Shown here one piece after another: positions 45,807 to 57,700 of a stretch of 64,000 nt of DNA. This stretch comes from Nymphaea colorata (taxonomy: Eukaryota > Streptophyta > Magnoliopsida > Nymphaeales > Nymphaeaceae), in NCBI RefSeq assembly GCF_008831285.2, contig NC_045142.1, positions 5,711,501 to 5,775,500 on the forward strand, given 5' to 3'. The notes beneath the pieces were generated by a model, which was given only the letters and a program-made list of their open reading frames with translations, searched no databases and was not told the DNA's origin. Each line of letters starts with the position of its first letter. Position 1 is the first letter of the stretch. A program made the translations under genes and the position numbers.

Positions 45807-48800
45807 TCTGGCCTCTCTATTTCGCATGTGGATCAAGTATGAGCCATATTACTTTTTGATGCTGCATATCACTATTTCTGGTTTTGTAAATCAAATTATA
45901 AAATGTGATTTCTGTAGCTTGTTTACCGGAGTCTGTCCATTAGTTGAAGAGTTTCTCATGTTAAGACAAGTTCTTAATATGACCTACAGCTATGCTGCAC
46001 AAAATGTTTGCAATGGAACGTTAATCTCGTTTTCCATTTTTCCAAGCCAGAGCTTGTTTTATGAAAAAATCGATATTAATCAACACAAATGTGTATACTG
46101 GACTAAATCAAAGACCTATAAAATGTGACTTTTTCTGCTCTAGTCGTAAATAGTTGATCAACATGTAACTCAGGGTGGGCATGCACCACCCCAACTATAG
46201 ATCTTCAATATTAGATTCCTGTCAGCAGTTGGCAATGCCCACTCTGGTTCTAGATCAACCTCTGGTTTGACTCCATGTGGGTGGAATGGCTTCAGTTAAT
46301 CTTTGCTCAGATGAGATATGATCAGTTAACAAATTAATGTAATCGAAGGTAGACTTTCAATAATAGATCCATGTCCATCCTGATCCTATATCCAAGCCTG
46401 CTTTGGGTCCATTTACTAACTATGCTCAGATACGATATAATCAATTAAACAGATTAACATTACATCTTTTCTGTTCCTTTCAACTGCCTATCCTTTTAAA
46501 GAATGGGGCACACATACCATAGGCAGAGAGAAGCTTTGCATTGGGAAATGCCTGCGAGGCCTTCTGACACAGCTCCTGGGACAACCTTCCACCACCATTG
46601 AGTATCCTCCTCACACTTCCCCCAATTCTTAGATTTCTAATCAACATCATGTCAAGGAACAATAGTCACAATATTTGCCAAATGCCAAGGAACTTAAAGA
46701 CTGACATATTTGGATCCTGGACATTCAAGAATATAATTTCTTGCTTTTCCTTTTGAGAAGCAAAAAAACCAAGTTCTCTAATATTGGACTTTGCCAACTT
46801 AAACGATGCATGATCTCATGCCTTGTAATCTTTTTGTCCAGCCAGGAAACTCTCTTATTTACGTGCAAAAGAGTTACTTAAAGTCACAAATTTGGACAAC
46901 ATCTTGCCAGGCAAAGGGGGAATGTGCATTTACTCATTCATAGGAAATAATATATTAGGACCTTTATCTCTTTTTTGTCAAAAATACAATGCCTGGAAGT
47001 CTCGAATTTTTTTTTTCTAGGCAAGTTGCATTTAGGGCCTTAGGCAGATACTTCCCAATTTATGCCAGGAAAATGCATTGTAACCAGGTAAGACAGTTAG
47101 TACCTGGGAAGAAGATCTATGATAGAAAAATTGACATAAGTTACTAAAATAAGATATGCACATGAACGCATCTTAGTTGCTTTTCTTTAAATGCAATCCT
47201 TATGGTCAACCAAAAGTTATGAGGACTTCTCAGGAAGAACAGACTTCAAAATTCTTCTTAGGGAAAAATTGGAAAATCGGTATATCTGGAAACACAAAAA
47301 ATAGATGAAAACTTTTAAATGTAACATGTCCGAAAATCATGGGCATGCTTAACATATTCAGGTTTTCTTTTGACGAATAGTGAGAAATTCACTTTGTCAG
47401 CTATACTTGCAGCCACACAAACAGTGAAAATAGAATCAGGTTTCATGTATGTGAATGAGAAATTTAACACCCAAACAAGAGTCCTAGGAATTGGGATCAT
47501 GCAATTCAGTTTCGGGTCATGAACTTGCCAATTCAGCAAACCTAATTGCCCACGAGATTATCCTGGGCTGATGCATCATTTTCAGACAGAAAATTACCCA
47601 GAGAAAGAGACCAAGTCAGCCATCATTGCAGGCACAGTGATAAAGGAAGTCACAGAATGCTGTTCAATGAATTGAAAGGCTAATTCTGCAGAGAATTTGG
47701 GCATGACCACATGGCAGGCCCCAACCATTAACATTGCCAATGCTGAGGAAATGCCACCAATGTGGCAGAGGGGAGCTGTATGAAGATACACCTGCACAAG
47801 CACACAAGAAATGCATATTTCAGAATATTCACAGAATTAGGTTACCAAAAGGTTCTCTCCACCTACTGCTGTAAACAAGCTGAGTGAAGCATGCTTAGTG
47901 TATTTGAGCTTCACTATTTTGAAAGTGAGCCTGGCCTAAAAGACATTGTGCCGAGAGAGCCGGAGTTTGAGCCAGCATGTTATCATTTACAGTACATTAA
48001 GCTCTATGAACCTGGCTCAGAATTGTTCAGAAAACTTCTGAACTCTAAGCTCATACTTTGCCAAAACAAAAACAGGACAACAGACAATAAGTTGCTTTAC
48101 ATCAAATATATAGCATATATGGTCAATGATACATCAAGTGTTAGTTAATGAGTTTATTTGACTCAAGCTAAATTTTGCATTTATAATTCCTATTTGGCTT
48201 ACCAAGCCACTTTTCGTGAATATGAACATTCTCTGTAAATGCTGAGATGAGCCAAAACACAAGGCGCTTTTTACATCTAAAGCTTGTGTGCATGAAAGTA
48301 GATGACTGTATGAATAAGCCACGAACTCAAAGAATTCCTGGGATTAGCAACCTTGAAAGGTCATTTGATGGCCTTTTTTTTTGTGAAAAAAAAAATATGC
48401 GTACAAAAGGATAATATTTTCGAGAAAAATAGTCAAAACCCCACAATGCTGACTTTTTTCATAAAACTGTACCCTTCCCTTCATAACTATTAGTGCTGAC
48501 GATAAGGGAAAAAGGGAAAGAGAGAAAGAACAAGGAAAGAGGGTAAGAACAATTATCAATTGATTCTATTGACCCTGATCCATGAATAAATATAGATGAC
48601 ATAAACAATTACAAGACAGACTATACTTTTTTCAGGATTTTCAATTTTCTAAAGCAGACTGAAGATGCATATCAAATATTTCTTTCAACATATTCCCAAA
48701 GATCATGTCCGCAAATCAAACATCTCCTTATTAACCATTGTATCCCGAAAATCTTAAGAGGAATATGAAAAAGAGAACTGAAGAACATAAAAGGCTTACA

Positions 48801-51800
48801 TCATCCTCATTGTAGCCAACAACAGCAAGCTTGGCCAGAGACTGAACCACTAAAGCTGCATGGCTTAATGCAACTCCTTTTGGCCTTCCTGTTGTCCCTG
48901 AGAACGACGAAGTATAATTACAATATGCCATAAATAATTTTGCACTTTTATGGACGACGTCACATGTTTTTCCATAATATTTTCAAAGGATAGTTTTTTT
49001 GGAATACATTAATTTGTAAAAAGGTTGTGCTTAATCATAACAAAGACAAAAACCATAACTTTGTATGCTGTTTCGCTGAAAATTAGTTGACAAATTCAAT
49101 CATGAACTTTACCATGTCAGCTTTTGTGTCCCTGTTTGTACGCCGCGAATTGTAGTAGCCCAAGTTCATGAATTTCAGGGTTCACAATAGGTACATGTTG
49201 AATTATTGGACTTGGATCCGCCCATGGTGGGCAGGATCTAGACGCGCTCAAATGAAGGGACGGCTGCATGCGGCAACCTTCCCCATGCTCATCCAAATGT
49301 GTGTTGGTTTCATATACGGAAAACGAAGGACCAAATCATAGAAGGTCAGCAGAAGGAAGAGATGACAGAAGCAATGATGATTATCTGTTCATCTTTTCAA
49401 TATTTTTTTTAATGCGATGAGGATTATGGAATCAGAGTTCTCTCCGTTTGTGAGAAACTCGTCCCTGAATCCCTGTCGAGCCATCAGGAGCCGATCTCCT
49501 CAACGTAACCTCCAGTGCAAGTTCAAAGGATCTTCTTCCTCCGCTGCAAACTGAGATATGAATCCTCGAACTTGAATTTAGATATTGTTTCCAGAAATGA
49601 CATATATTTACGATAATAGCATCACAGCCATTTTCACAGGCGGCTCTGGTGGTGCGCGGGTCTCCGGCCAGGACTAATTTCTATTCTGTCGCCCTTCGCC
49701 CACAGCACAGAAGGTTATCCATCCTGCTATGGCCGTCGAAGGACTGTTCGCCGACGAAGGTTGTTCACCTCCTTCTTCGTACGTAAAGATGGAGAAAGGT
49801 GAAGGGCCAAACACGTACTTGAGTAGATGTCCACCAGAATCTGTCGCCGGTGGCTGAGTCCTCTCTTGCTGGCTGCAATGACGGCGGAGCAACATGGGCT
49901 GCCGCAGACGGAATGTGTCTGGCCGGTTGTTTCTCTGTTCGATCCGGACGTCGCTTTGTATCCGTTGCGAGACAGAGAAGAACACCGTCTTCCGGCCGAT
50001 CGCCGGCCCCTAGCAGGACAGCGTCCACGACCTTCGCCTTCTTCTGCCCGCTCTTCCCCACAGTCCAAACACAGACGAGCCGAAGGCGGCCACGAGAGCT
50101 ATCCATCCTACGCTGCACGAAGCAGGCATCATAATGGTGCCTCCCTTCCCTGAGTCGGGAGGACACGGCAGTGGCCGTTGCGCTACCTAAGGACGTTAGG
50201 GGCAGGGAGAAGGCTCAGTGGCGGAGGGAGAGATCTTCTACCTCCCGCCGGCCGCCACCTCGAGCAGAGAACGGCAATGGTGGCCTCCTTCCCCTTTCTT
50301 GGCGTGTCACAAATACGGCAGGCTCTGGGCCTGCGATGGCCGGTGGAGGAAGAGACCCCTCCCTCCTCCCGATTATTGCCGGCCGGCGGCAGGCGGTCAT
50401 GCGGGGCCCCTCCAATCCTGCAGTTCCTTCTCCTGTGAACAGCAAGAAGAGCACAAGGCGCCCATGGAGGCCACGCCCTCCCGCGCACTCTTTTTTATTC
50501 ACGTACTACTGGCTTTTGGATACAAAGTAGCGTCGAGTCCAAATTTGTTTCGTATTCATCGGCTCACATTTTTTAACGAGATCCAGATCTTGGCATGTTA
50601 GTTTTTTCAGATCAGATCCATTTTCTGATGCAGATCTTATTACATGCTGCATTAGGTCCCTGTTCTGCAAACTTTAAGATCGTGTTTGATTCCCCACGGA
50701 TCTCGTGGATCTCAACCATCATCATGTGTGAGCGGAAGAATGTTGGATTTCTTGGATTTAGATCCACGAGTAATGTTTGTTTAAGAAAAATGTTTGATAA
50801 TTGAAAATATCAAACAAGACAAACAGTGGGTCGCACAGACATGTATAGTTTTGATAGATATTAAACTAAATAACGGAAATGAAATCTTACCTGACGTGAA
50901 GCATATTATGGCAATAGACTTGGGCGACCATTGGAAGTCGAATATCGACACTTCTTGTGACTCCGGAACACACCTGGCAATAATTCCTTTGGAGAAGAAA
51001 AATTAGTCCACTAGATTGGTATAAGGTCATCTATGCCATGTCAACAAGAACTAGAGATGTTAATTGATCAGATTCGAATTGAACATACTTTTAACAATAT
51101 CCATGTTTGGATTGGATTTGAATATGAATGAACAAAAATCATACCTGAATCCAAATCTAAAATTTGGCCATTGATATTCAAATCAGAATTTGAACTGGAT
51201 CAGGCAGATTTTCAGAAAGCAATAGTATTATTATTAATTTTTTTTTTTTTTTGAAATCCAAAGTTTTAGCCATTAAAAGAGAGGGATACTTATATGAAAC
51301 CAAACCCTATTAAGATTGTAAGCAGTTATCTTTTCCTAAATCAGAAGCGAATCCAGCTGCGGATTCAAATATAGAATTATTATAGATTCCACTGCTTTGA
51401 TGCGATTCGTTTGGATATCCATTCTAAATCCAATCCATTAACATGGCTAAGGGAAGTGGAGATACGTACCATGTGTTTGGATATTGACGGAAGGATCAAT
51501 GGAGAGGTGGAACCTCACAGAGGGAATGCTGCCCCAAAGCTTTGGTGCCCATGACTTGCACTGCTCATCCACCACTAAAATGGCTGGACTTGCCGACTCC
51601 ATGGCCGCTTTGACTTCTTCCAGGCTCTGTCCACGGAGAAATTTGATTAACTTGTAGTTAATTGGATGAGTATGAAGAGTATTTCATCCTACTGTTTAAC
51701 AAGATGTTCAAAACCCCGACTCTTTCTCCATCTCTTAAAGCCCAAACCTTGCTACTGACATTTGAACAAGAGACATGCTGCCTACCAGCCCCTCATCCAA

Positions 51801-52867
51801 ACCATTGTATCGACTATCAACCCCCTTGAGATTCTTACTTTTAGTTAAATTTCATATGAAATTGGCATCTTATCAACAATAAGATTTCATTTCTTACCAA
51901 ATCTGGCACATCTGATTTTATGGGTATCAAAATATGTTCACATGTATTTTTGTTTAATCTTTGAATCAAGATGTAGCTGAGTTATGTTAATTAAGCAATA
52001 CCTCACTAGTCAATTTTGGTGAGAGGAAATTAAAAGCGAAGAACATATATAAAGTAAAATAAATGTTACCCATCTATAGTTAAGGGGAGCAACAATTCCA
52101 CCAACAAATGTGATAGCCAACATCCACTCCAGATAGAAGTCACTGCATATACACATAATAGACACATAAATAGATGTATCTGCGTTTAGAAGTAGAGATG
52201 TCAATGGATTAATATATTCGAATCTTCATATGTATTTTATCGGATAGTTAAATATTTCTTATTTGAATTCATATTTGAATAGAAATGAAGAGAGGTCTAC
52301 GTACCATATCCAAATTCATATTCACAATTCAGTGAAACGGAGCTTTCTATGTAAAAAGTTAGAAAATTGAAGCCCATATTAATGTTAAACGAATAGATAT
52401 TCCCTTAAATTGAATTTATTTTTTTTTAATTGCAATAATTTTTCATCAAAAATTACATCTAACAATAACAGGTTGAAATTCGCTTTATAAAGAAAAGAAC
52501 ACGTATTATCTTCAACAAAAAATTTGCAAGAGGCCCTGCCTCTGAGATTCACGATAAGGGACACGTTCGCCATTTTTTAATTTGTTCACGAGGAGCATTA
52601 TGAACCTCACAAGTCACAGCTCCGGCGCTACCGAGGCAACAGAAGAAAGGCGATGGGGAGAGTGACCAACCTGTTGAGTGCTGCAACTGCAACCACTTCT
52701 CCGGGCCTCAAGCCAAGCTCCGTCAGCCCTCCGGCGATGGCGAGCACCTCTGTCACCAACTCCTTGCCGGTTTTGCGCCGGCCCTCGCACTCGCTGACCG
52801 GAGAGTCCCGCCGGAAAGTCGAAATCCGTCCCAGGCACTGGCATATGTGTGCTCTGTAGCCTGTCAT
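42300..52867 (-). CDS. AAE14: o-Succinylbenzoate-CoA ligase (MenE/AAE14), ten exons
   Basis: Exons: 52867-52671, 52142-52070, 51626-51470, 50986-50891, 48897-48800, 47791-47598, 46636-46518, 45705-45302, 43124-42907, 42429-42300. All introns are GT-AG and all phases agree, giving 561 residues (Arabidopsis AAE14 is 560). The enzyme adenylates and thioesterifies o-succinylbenzoate on the way to phylloquinone, the photosystem I quinone. Visible motifs: HICQCLGR near the N-terminus, FVGGIVAPLNYRW, the AMP-binding loop TSGTTGRPKG (173-182), YLHTAPLCHIGG, LSAYGMTEACSS, TGD (413-415), GRSKDRIKSGGENIYPEEV, and the C-terminal catalytic Lys540 in TSSGK. The protein ends in Ser-Asn-Leu, a PTS1-like tripeptide that fits reported peroxisomal targeting of AAE14. 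I see no obvious plastid transit peptide. Introns 4 and 8 are about 2 kb and hold inserted repeats. Confidence 0.93.
43388..44995. repeat. Diverged direct repeats inside AAE14 intron 8
   Basis: 43388-43525 and 44877-44990 share 'aataac(t/c)caac', 'aatag(c/t)a(c/t)ac', 'ctcacaatgtg(a/c)acaaa' and 'cacacaag' in order, about 1.5 kb apart. The DNA between has 'gggtatgggtactgg'-type words and its inverted relatives near 43820-43870. A transposon insertion with direct-repeat ends is possible but the repeats are short and old. Confidence 0.4.
46290..46470. repeat. Small internal duplication in AAE14 intron 7
   Basis: 'tgctcagatgagatatgatca' to 'taatgtaat' (from 46304) is echoed by 'tgctcagatacgatataatca' to 'taacattacat' (from 46424). 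The copies are about 120 bp apart. Confidence 0.5.
49620..50520. other. GC-rich island inside AAE14 intron 4
   Basis: The 1993-bp intron 4 (50890-48898) contains about 900 bp that is far richer in G+C than the rest of the gene, including its exons. Overlapping open frames of 95-133 codons occur in several frames on both strands. They are all Arg/Pro/Gly/Ser-rich and none has a recognisable domain. The right flank has a 'gtgtttgattcc...gtggatctcaa' stretch that looks like a transposon end. The best guess is an inserted element carrying captured host DNA. Confidence 0.45.
51053..51435. repeat. Degraded TAGGGATG-type element in AAE14 intron 3
   Basis: It opens 'agagatgttaattgatcag', has 'ggattggatttgaatatga' inside and closes 'aatccattaacatgg'. 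These are degraded versions of the ends and body of the 32442-32791 element. A second piece ('agagatgtcaatggatta') lies at 52193-52330 in intron 1. Confidence 0.5.
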
Positions 52868-54718
52868 TGTTTGAGAATCCCGATTTTAGCTCTCCAGAGG
52901 ATCGAGTCGTCTATAGAGCGAGAGAGAGAGAGGTGTCATGATGAACGGTGTACGATTTGACTGGAAATCTCCTACGAAGATGAGGAGGATTGGAATTGTC
53001 TCGAATAAAACGAGGAGCAGAGAACGGGTCGGGTCATGGGGTGTACGGGTCAGATTTAGTTTGCAACAACCACCCCTACAACAAAAGTCGAATTTAGAAA
53101 CAGCTTATGAACAACATAGTATCAATCTTTAGAAAATTTGACAAATACAATGCAAATATCACATCAATACAAACAGGAACACAGCAATCAATAGCTTATG
53201 TTTGTATGAAAGAGTTCGCATTAATTACAATAACTTGATCAATGCCTCATGACATTGTGATCCAATGAAACAAAATTGAGTGAAAATAAATCTTTGTTGT
53301 TGTTCGGCTGTGTGACATATATATATATATCTCACAGCCTTAAGGAGAAGGCTTTACTCACTCATATTGCACTAGATTGGAACACGGTATTGGACTGCAC
53401 AAGAGATTGAAATTATGTTCATGTTTTTGTTTGGATAGTGAGGCATCCCTGGTCCCTTCAACCCAACTGCCTAGAGGAGCTGGTTTACCACTAGGTGACC
53501 CTAATGGTGTGACAATGATATTGCAGCACCAATTTGAGATATTTTTATTCTTAATTTATGTGGATCGCTTAGTGAAAATATATTTTGTTCTGCCTATGCA
53601 TTGTGCCCACATGGTTTTTTATTGATGCTCGCCACAATGATCATGTTTGTAGTCAATAGATTGCCAATGTTTTATTAACCATATAACTTTTGCTATAAGT
53701 AGATCATCCCCCTTTTTTGTGGCATGAACGGTTCGACTCATGGGTGATATTCATGAGTCTCTTTATTCGTTTGTTTTAATGTAATGGTATATCTATTTTG
53801 CTGTCATACTCAAAATAAATTGACTTCTTCTTTCTATCTCTATTGATGACTTTTGGATTGACTCCTTCAGCTTTGGAATGGACCTTCAGCTTCAGAATGG
53901 ACTGACATTGACAATCTAAGCACTGGGCAGAATCTAGGTTTTGTGGATTTCATGTTGGTTGAGTCTTAGTATATTCATGTGAGGCTCTAAAGAGGTGACT
54001 TGAAATAGTGTTTTGTTAATTTTGGGTTTGTTTTTATTAATCATCATTGTGGTTTAACTTTATATATTTAATATTTATTTCCATTGTGAGAAAAAAAAAT
54101 TGTGTCAAAACTTGGGTCGTGACAATGTTTGGTTCATGTTGGCTTACTTGAAGAAGTTTCCATTGCTGAGGCTGTTAGAGACCCAAAATGCGGTGCAGCA
54201 AATACTTGGGACCTAGTTCGCCTTGTGTCTCCTGTGGCAGGCGTTGTTAGGATTCCCAAAGGCAATGACTTTGTGTTGGACAGCAAACGAGATATCTGTC
54301 AGTAAATTATGCTATCTCGTTTTCAATGGGCACTCGATCACAATCCGATTTTCATGGGGTGCGAAACTCCCGTTTCAAAAAAAAAAAAAAAAAAAAAAAA
54401 GATTTCTAGATTGTTCAATCCTTGAAAATTGAAAAAAAGCTTAAATTTGCACAAATTTTCGGAAGAAAACAGCAGCAAGGATCCACCAATGCTGTTTTTG
54501 GTATCTCTGGAATCTGAGCGTCATATTGATGGGATTAAATTGGATGGGTAGTCATCCTTCAACCAAGTAAAACTCGTTAAATCCACAAAGTTCTCCAAGG
54601 CTACAATGGTTCAGATGGTATTGTTGTTCTGCTAATTTATTTCTTTTATTCAAGTCCAGTAAGCACCAGAGTGGCACCAAGACGTCAACCATAAAGTATA
54701 AAGTAGCAAAGATTATGG
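52868..54718. other. Spacer between AAE14 and GSTL genes
   Basis: Holds the AAE14 upstream region on the right of 52867 and the GSTL 3' flank. 53321-53338 is a short hairpin-forming 'tgtgacatatatatatatatctcaca'-like tract. About 54150-54240 is a probable Ty1/copia remnant, and 54378-54401 is a poly(A) run. No host gene is seen. Confidence 0.45.
54150..54240 (+). pseudogene. Possible Ty1/copia reverse transcriptase remnant
   Basis: The frame reads EEVSIAEAVRDPKCGAAN then TWDLVRLVSP. This resembles the start of copia reverse transcriptase (pattern P-x-x-v-x-E-A-l-x-D-P-x-W ... n-x-T-W-d-L-V) with an internal deletion of about 20 residues. It is very short and followed by unrelated sequence, so I hold it loosely. 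Confidence 0.35.
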
Positions 54719-54798
54719 CTACAGGTTTCTAAGCTCCAATATCATTTCCTCTCCGTATATAGAGCATTTCTCCAACCACCAACTTCCATAACCTAAGC

Positions 54799-57700
54799 TC
54801 ATTTTGCCTGCACAGACAAACCATGCATATAAATATACACACTCACCAAAGGAGAAGCAGATTATATACGAAATATAATGGACATATGAGGAGAAGCAGC
54901 ACACCCCAAAACGAGTCCTAAGGACATGCAACAGCTCTTCTGGATCTTGTTTGGTCTGCTTATAGGCATCTATCTTGTTCAACTCCTGCACCAAACAATT
55001 CAGACTCAAAATTCAGATCCAAGTGAAAGAGAGGAATTATGAGTAAGCTAAAAGCCTGAAACTAGATTTAAAAAGAGTGATGAAGAATAGAAGACTGTGG
55101 TATCATAAGCAGGTCTGGTCAGAATATTAAATGAGAATGTTATAAGTTGTAGATCAAACTATAACGGCTGAAGTTATTATTTGAGATCAAAGGTCATGTT
55201 TTGAATGATATAGGGATATAGATAAGAGAGTTCTGTGGTGGTAAGCCGTTTGTAAATGTTCATGTAACTAAATACTTATGATCACACATATACCGTTCAT
55301 ACTATACGTATACACATTATAATTCATATCCTTGAGAAATGAAGAACGAGAGATGAATCAAGAGATAATTTACTTTTCCCTAGCCTGTAGATTGTCTTGG
55401 AGACATGAAAGTAATGAAGAAACGCGTCAACAAAGGAAGAAATTTCTCATGCATGAGTGCAGTAAAAGCAACATTATACATAAGGCTGGGCACTAGGCCG
55501 GGTCAGGCTGGCCCGAGGCTCGACAAGCCAGACTCGGGCAGGCCCAAAACCCTTACCAGCAGACCAAGGCCCGGCATGTTTAGTTATCAACCTGGACCCG
55601 ACTGTCAATTTCATGGCCGTCAAGTACCCAAGAGAGCCAGCTATGTCCCTTGTTCACCAAGTTTTAAGTTTCCCAACCTTTAAAGATTACTAATCAAATT
55701 CTTCAGATAATTGCATAAAATAAAGAAAGCCAGCTTATGATCATTATCACTAGAAACTAAAGTAGTAATAGAAGGCAATGCATAGAGAAGGTCAAAACAT
55801 AGAATGGAGAATCTGAAAGGACTTGTTTTGCTGCCATACCTCAATCCACAACGCCAGCTTAGGCCTTCCTTCAGTGATATCATAGTTCTTTATGTTGGAG
55901 AAAACCAGATGGAACCTTTCAATGAATGGCGCATATGCTATATCAACCTGACAAATGTGCACGAATCAGTCAGGACATGTGAAGGAAAACAAAAGTATAT
56001 TTTCTATAATAAAAAGCTTGCTGCCTTTTCAAGCTACCCTTTCTGGTCAAAAGGGTGGAATAAGGGCAGGCTCCTGTTACAACTGAATACAAGTCCAAAA
56101 TACTAAATTGGACAAAGACACATATCTCCAGTTACAAATGAACCCAAAACCAAAATATATCGTTTAGCACTAGATCCAATAGAAAATGATTAAACACGCA
56201 TTATTTATATCTAAAAAACATTTCAATTGGTTTCTTTAATTTGGATCCAGTTCACATTATTGATTTGAGTCTTATCAGTATCCAAACCCAATTTGGGTGC
56301 ATGTGGGTAACCGCCACATTGATCTAGTTTGAGAATAACAGGTTGCATTCAAATTGAATACCTTCAAATAATTTGGCTGTCAGCAGCCCTATGTCATTTG
56401 TGTCTCTACAACCATTATCCAGCCCTATGTCATTTGTTTGTCTCTACAACCAGTATCCAGCCCTATGTCATTTGTGTGTCTCCACAACCATTATCCAGCC
56501 CTATGTCATTTGTGTGTCTCTACAACCATTATCTGCCACTGGTTAGCCTGAATCTTAACATCTCCAGAAACTTTTAACAATACACACACACACACACATA
56601 TAGAAACTAGAAACACATACTTCTTAACATGATCATGCAATTTGCCCGCTGTAGAAACTAGAAACACATACTTCTTAACTGTATTGACTGCTGCAAATTA
56701 GTAGACACTTGACTGGTTCCAGGTTTACATTTTGAACTAATCTGATTATGCAGGTAACCAGCTCAATGCAAGCTATTTCCGTGCAGCTGTGCATGAAATG
56801 CTTTAACAATAGTAACCTAGAAAGAATATTAGGTTCAGAATGTTTTTTTTTTTGTCCAGGGATTCAATAATTATTGCTGCACATAACATAGTTTCTCCAA
56901 ATCACAAACAAGATTAACTGAAACAATTTAACTACCATAGACAGGTGAACTTGTACACTACAAATACAACTGCGACCCATGCTTTTTGCAATAATCACTG
57001 TATTCCACAATTCTGAAAGGCAATACTAGAAGATGCATTCGACAGGCACCAAACTAAGGTCAACAAGCTAAAACCAGACTGCAGTATTATATCAACAAAC
57101 TGCAATTTTGAACGTTTGTACTTCAGATTGTGGTTTATTTGCAGCCAACCAACATGTAACTACATTTCTTTTTTTTACTAAAAGAGAGATCTATAGTATT
57201 AGCCACTCACGAGTAGCCATATGGCACAAAGTGATCTGCCAACGTTTTCTTCTATAAAATATGCTCTGGATTGTATTTCAATGAATGATGAACAGAAAAC
57301 CACAATTCAGGGCTTTTGACATATATTTCAGCACTCATATGATATGATACCCATAAATTTGACATACTTTTGCATCAAAAGGTTATTTTCAGATTAAAAT
57401 CTTTACCAGGCTAAATCTTCCAAGGAAAAATGGGCCATCATCGAACCTCGAAAGAGCATTCTCCAAGTAATCAAAAACAGGATCTAAAAAAATCATCGAC
57501 AAAATAAAAAATTATAAGCAGGCATGAGCATTAGGAACAGAACTTGCTAAACAGTTCATCTCAAAAACATTGAAAGGAAGATCGAAGTTCAACTAACCAA
57601 CATCCTTCTTCCAGTCTCCAGTACTGGAAAAGGATGCATACACAGTCTTATTGCAAGCATCAGTATAAGCAAGCAACTCTTCAGCAAATACTTCTTTGGC

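Noticed and set aside
49674-50601. Overlapping 95-133 codon frames in the GC-rich island
   Set aside because: Present in many frames on both strands at once, low-complexity Arg/Pro/Gly and without domains. They are more likely composition than genes.
50891-50973. AAE14 exon 4 acceptor at 50974 (CAG)
   Set aside because: It would break the reading frame after exon 3. The AAAG acceptor at 50987-50988 restores phase and has a better pyrimidine tract.
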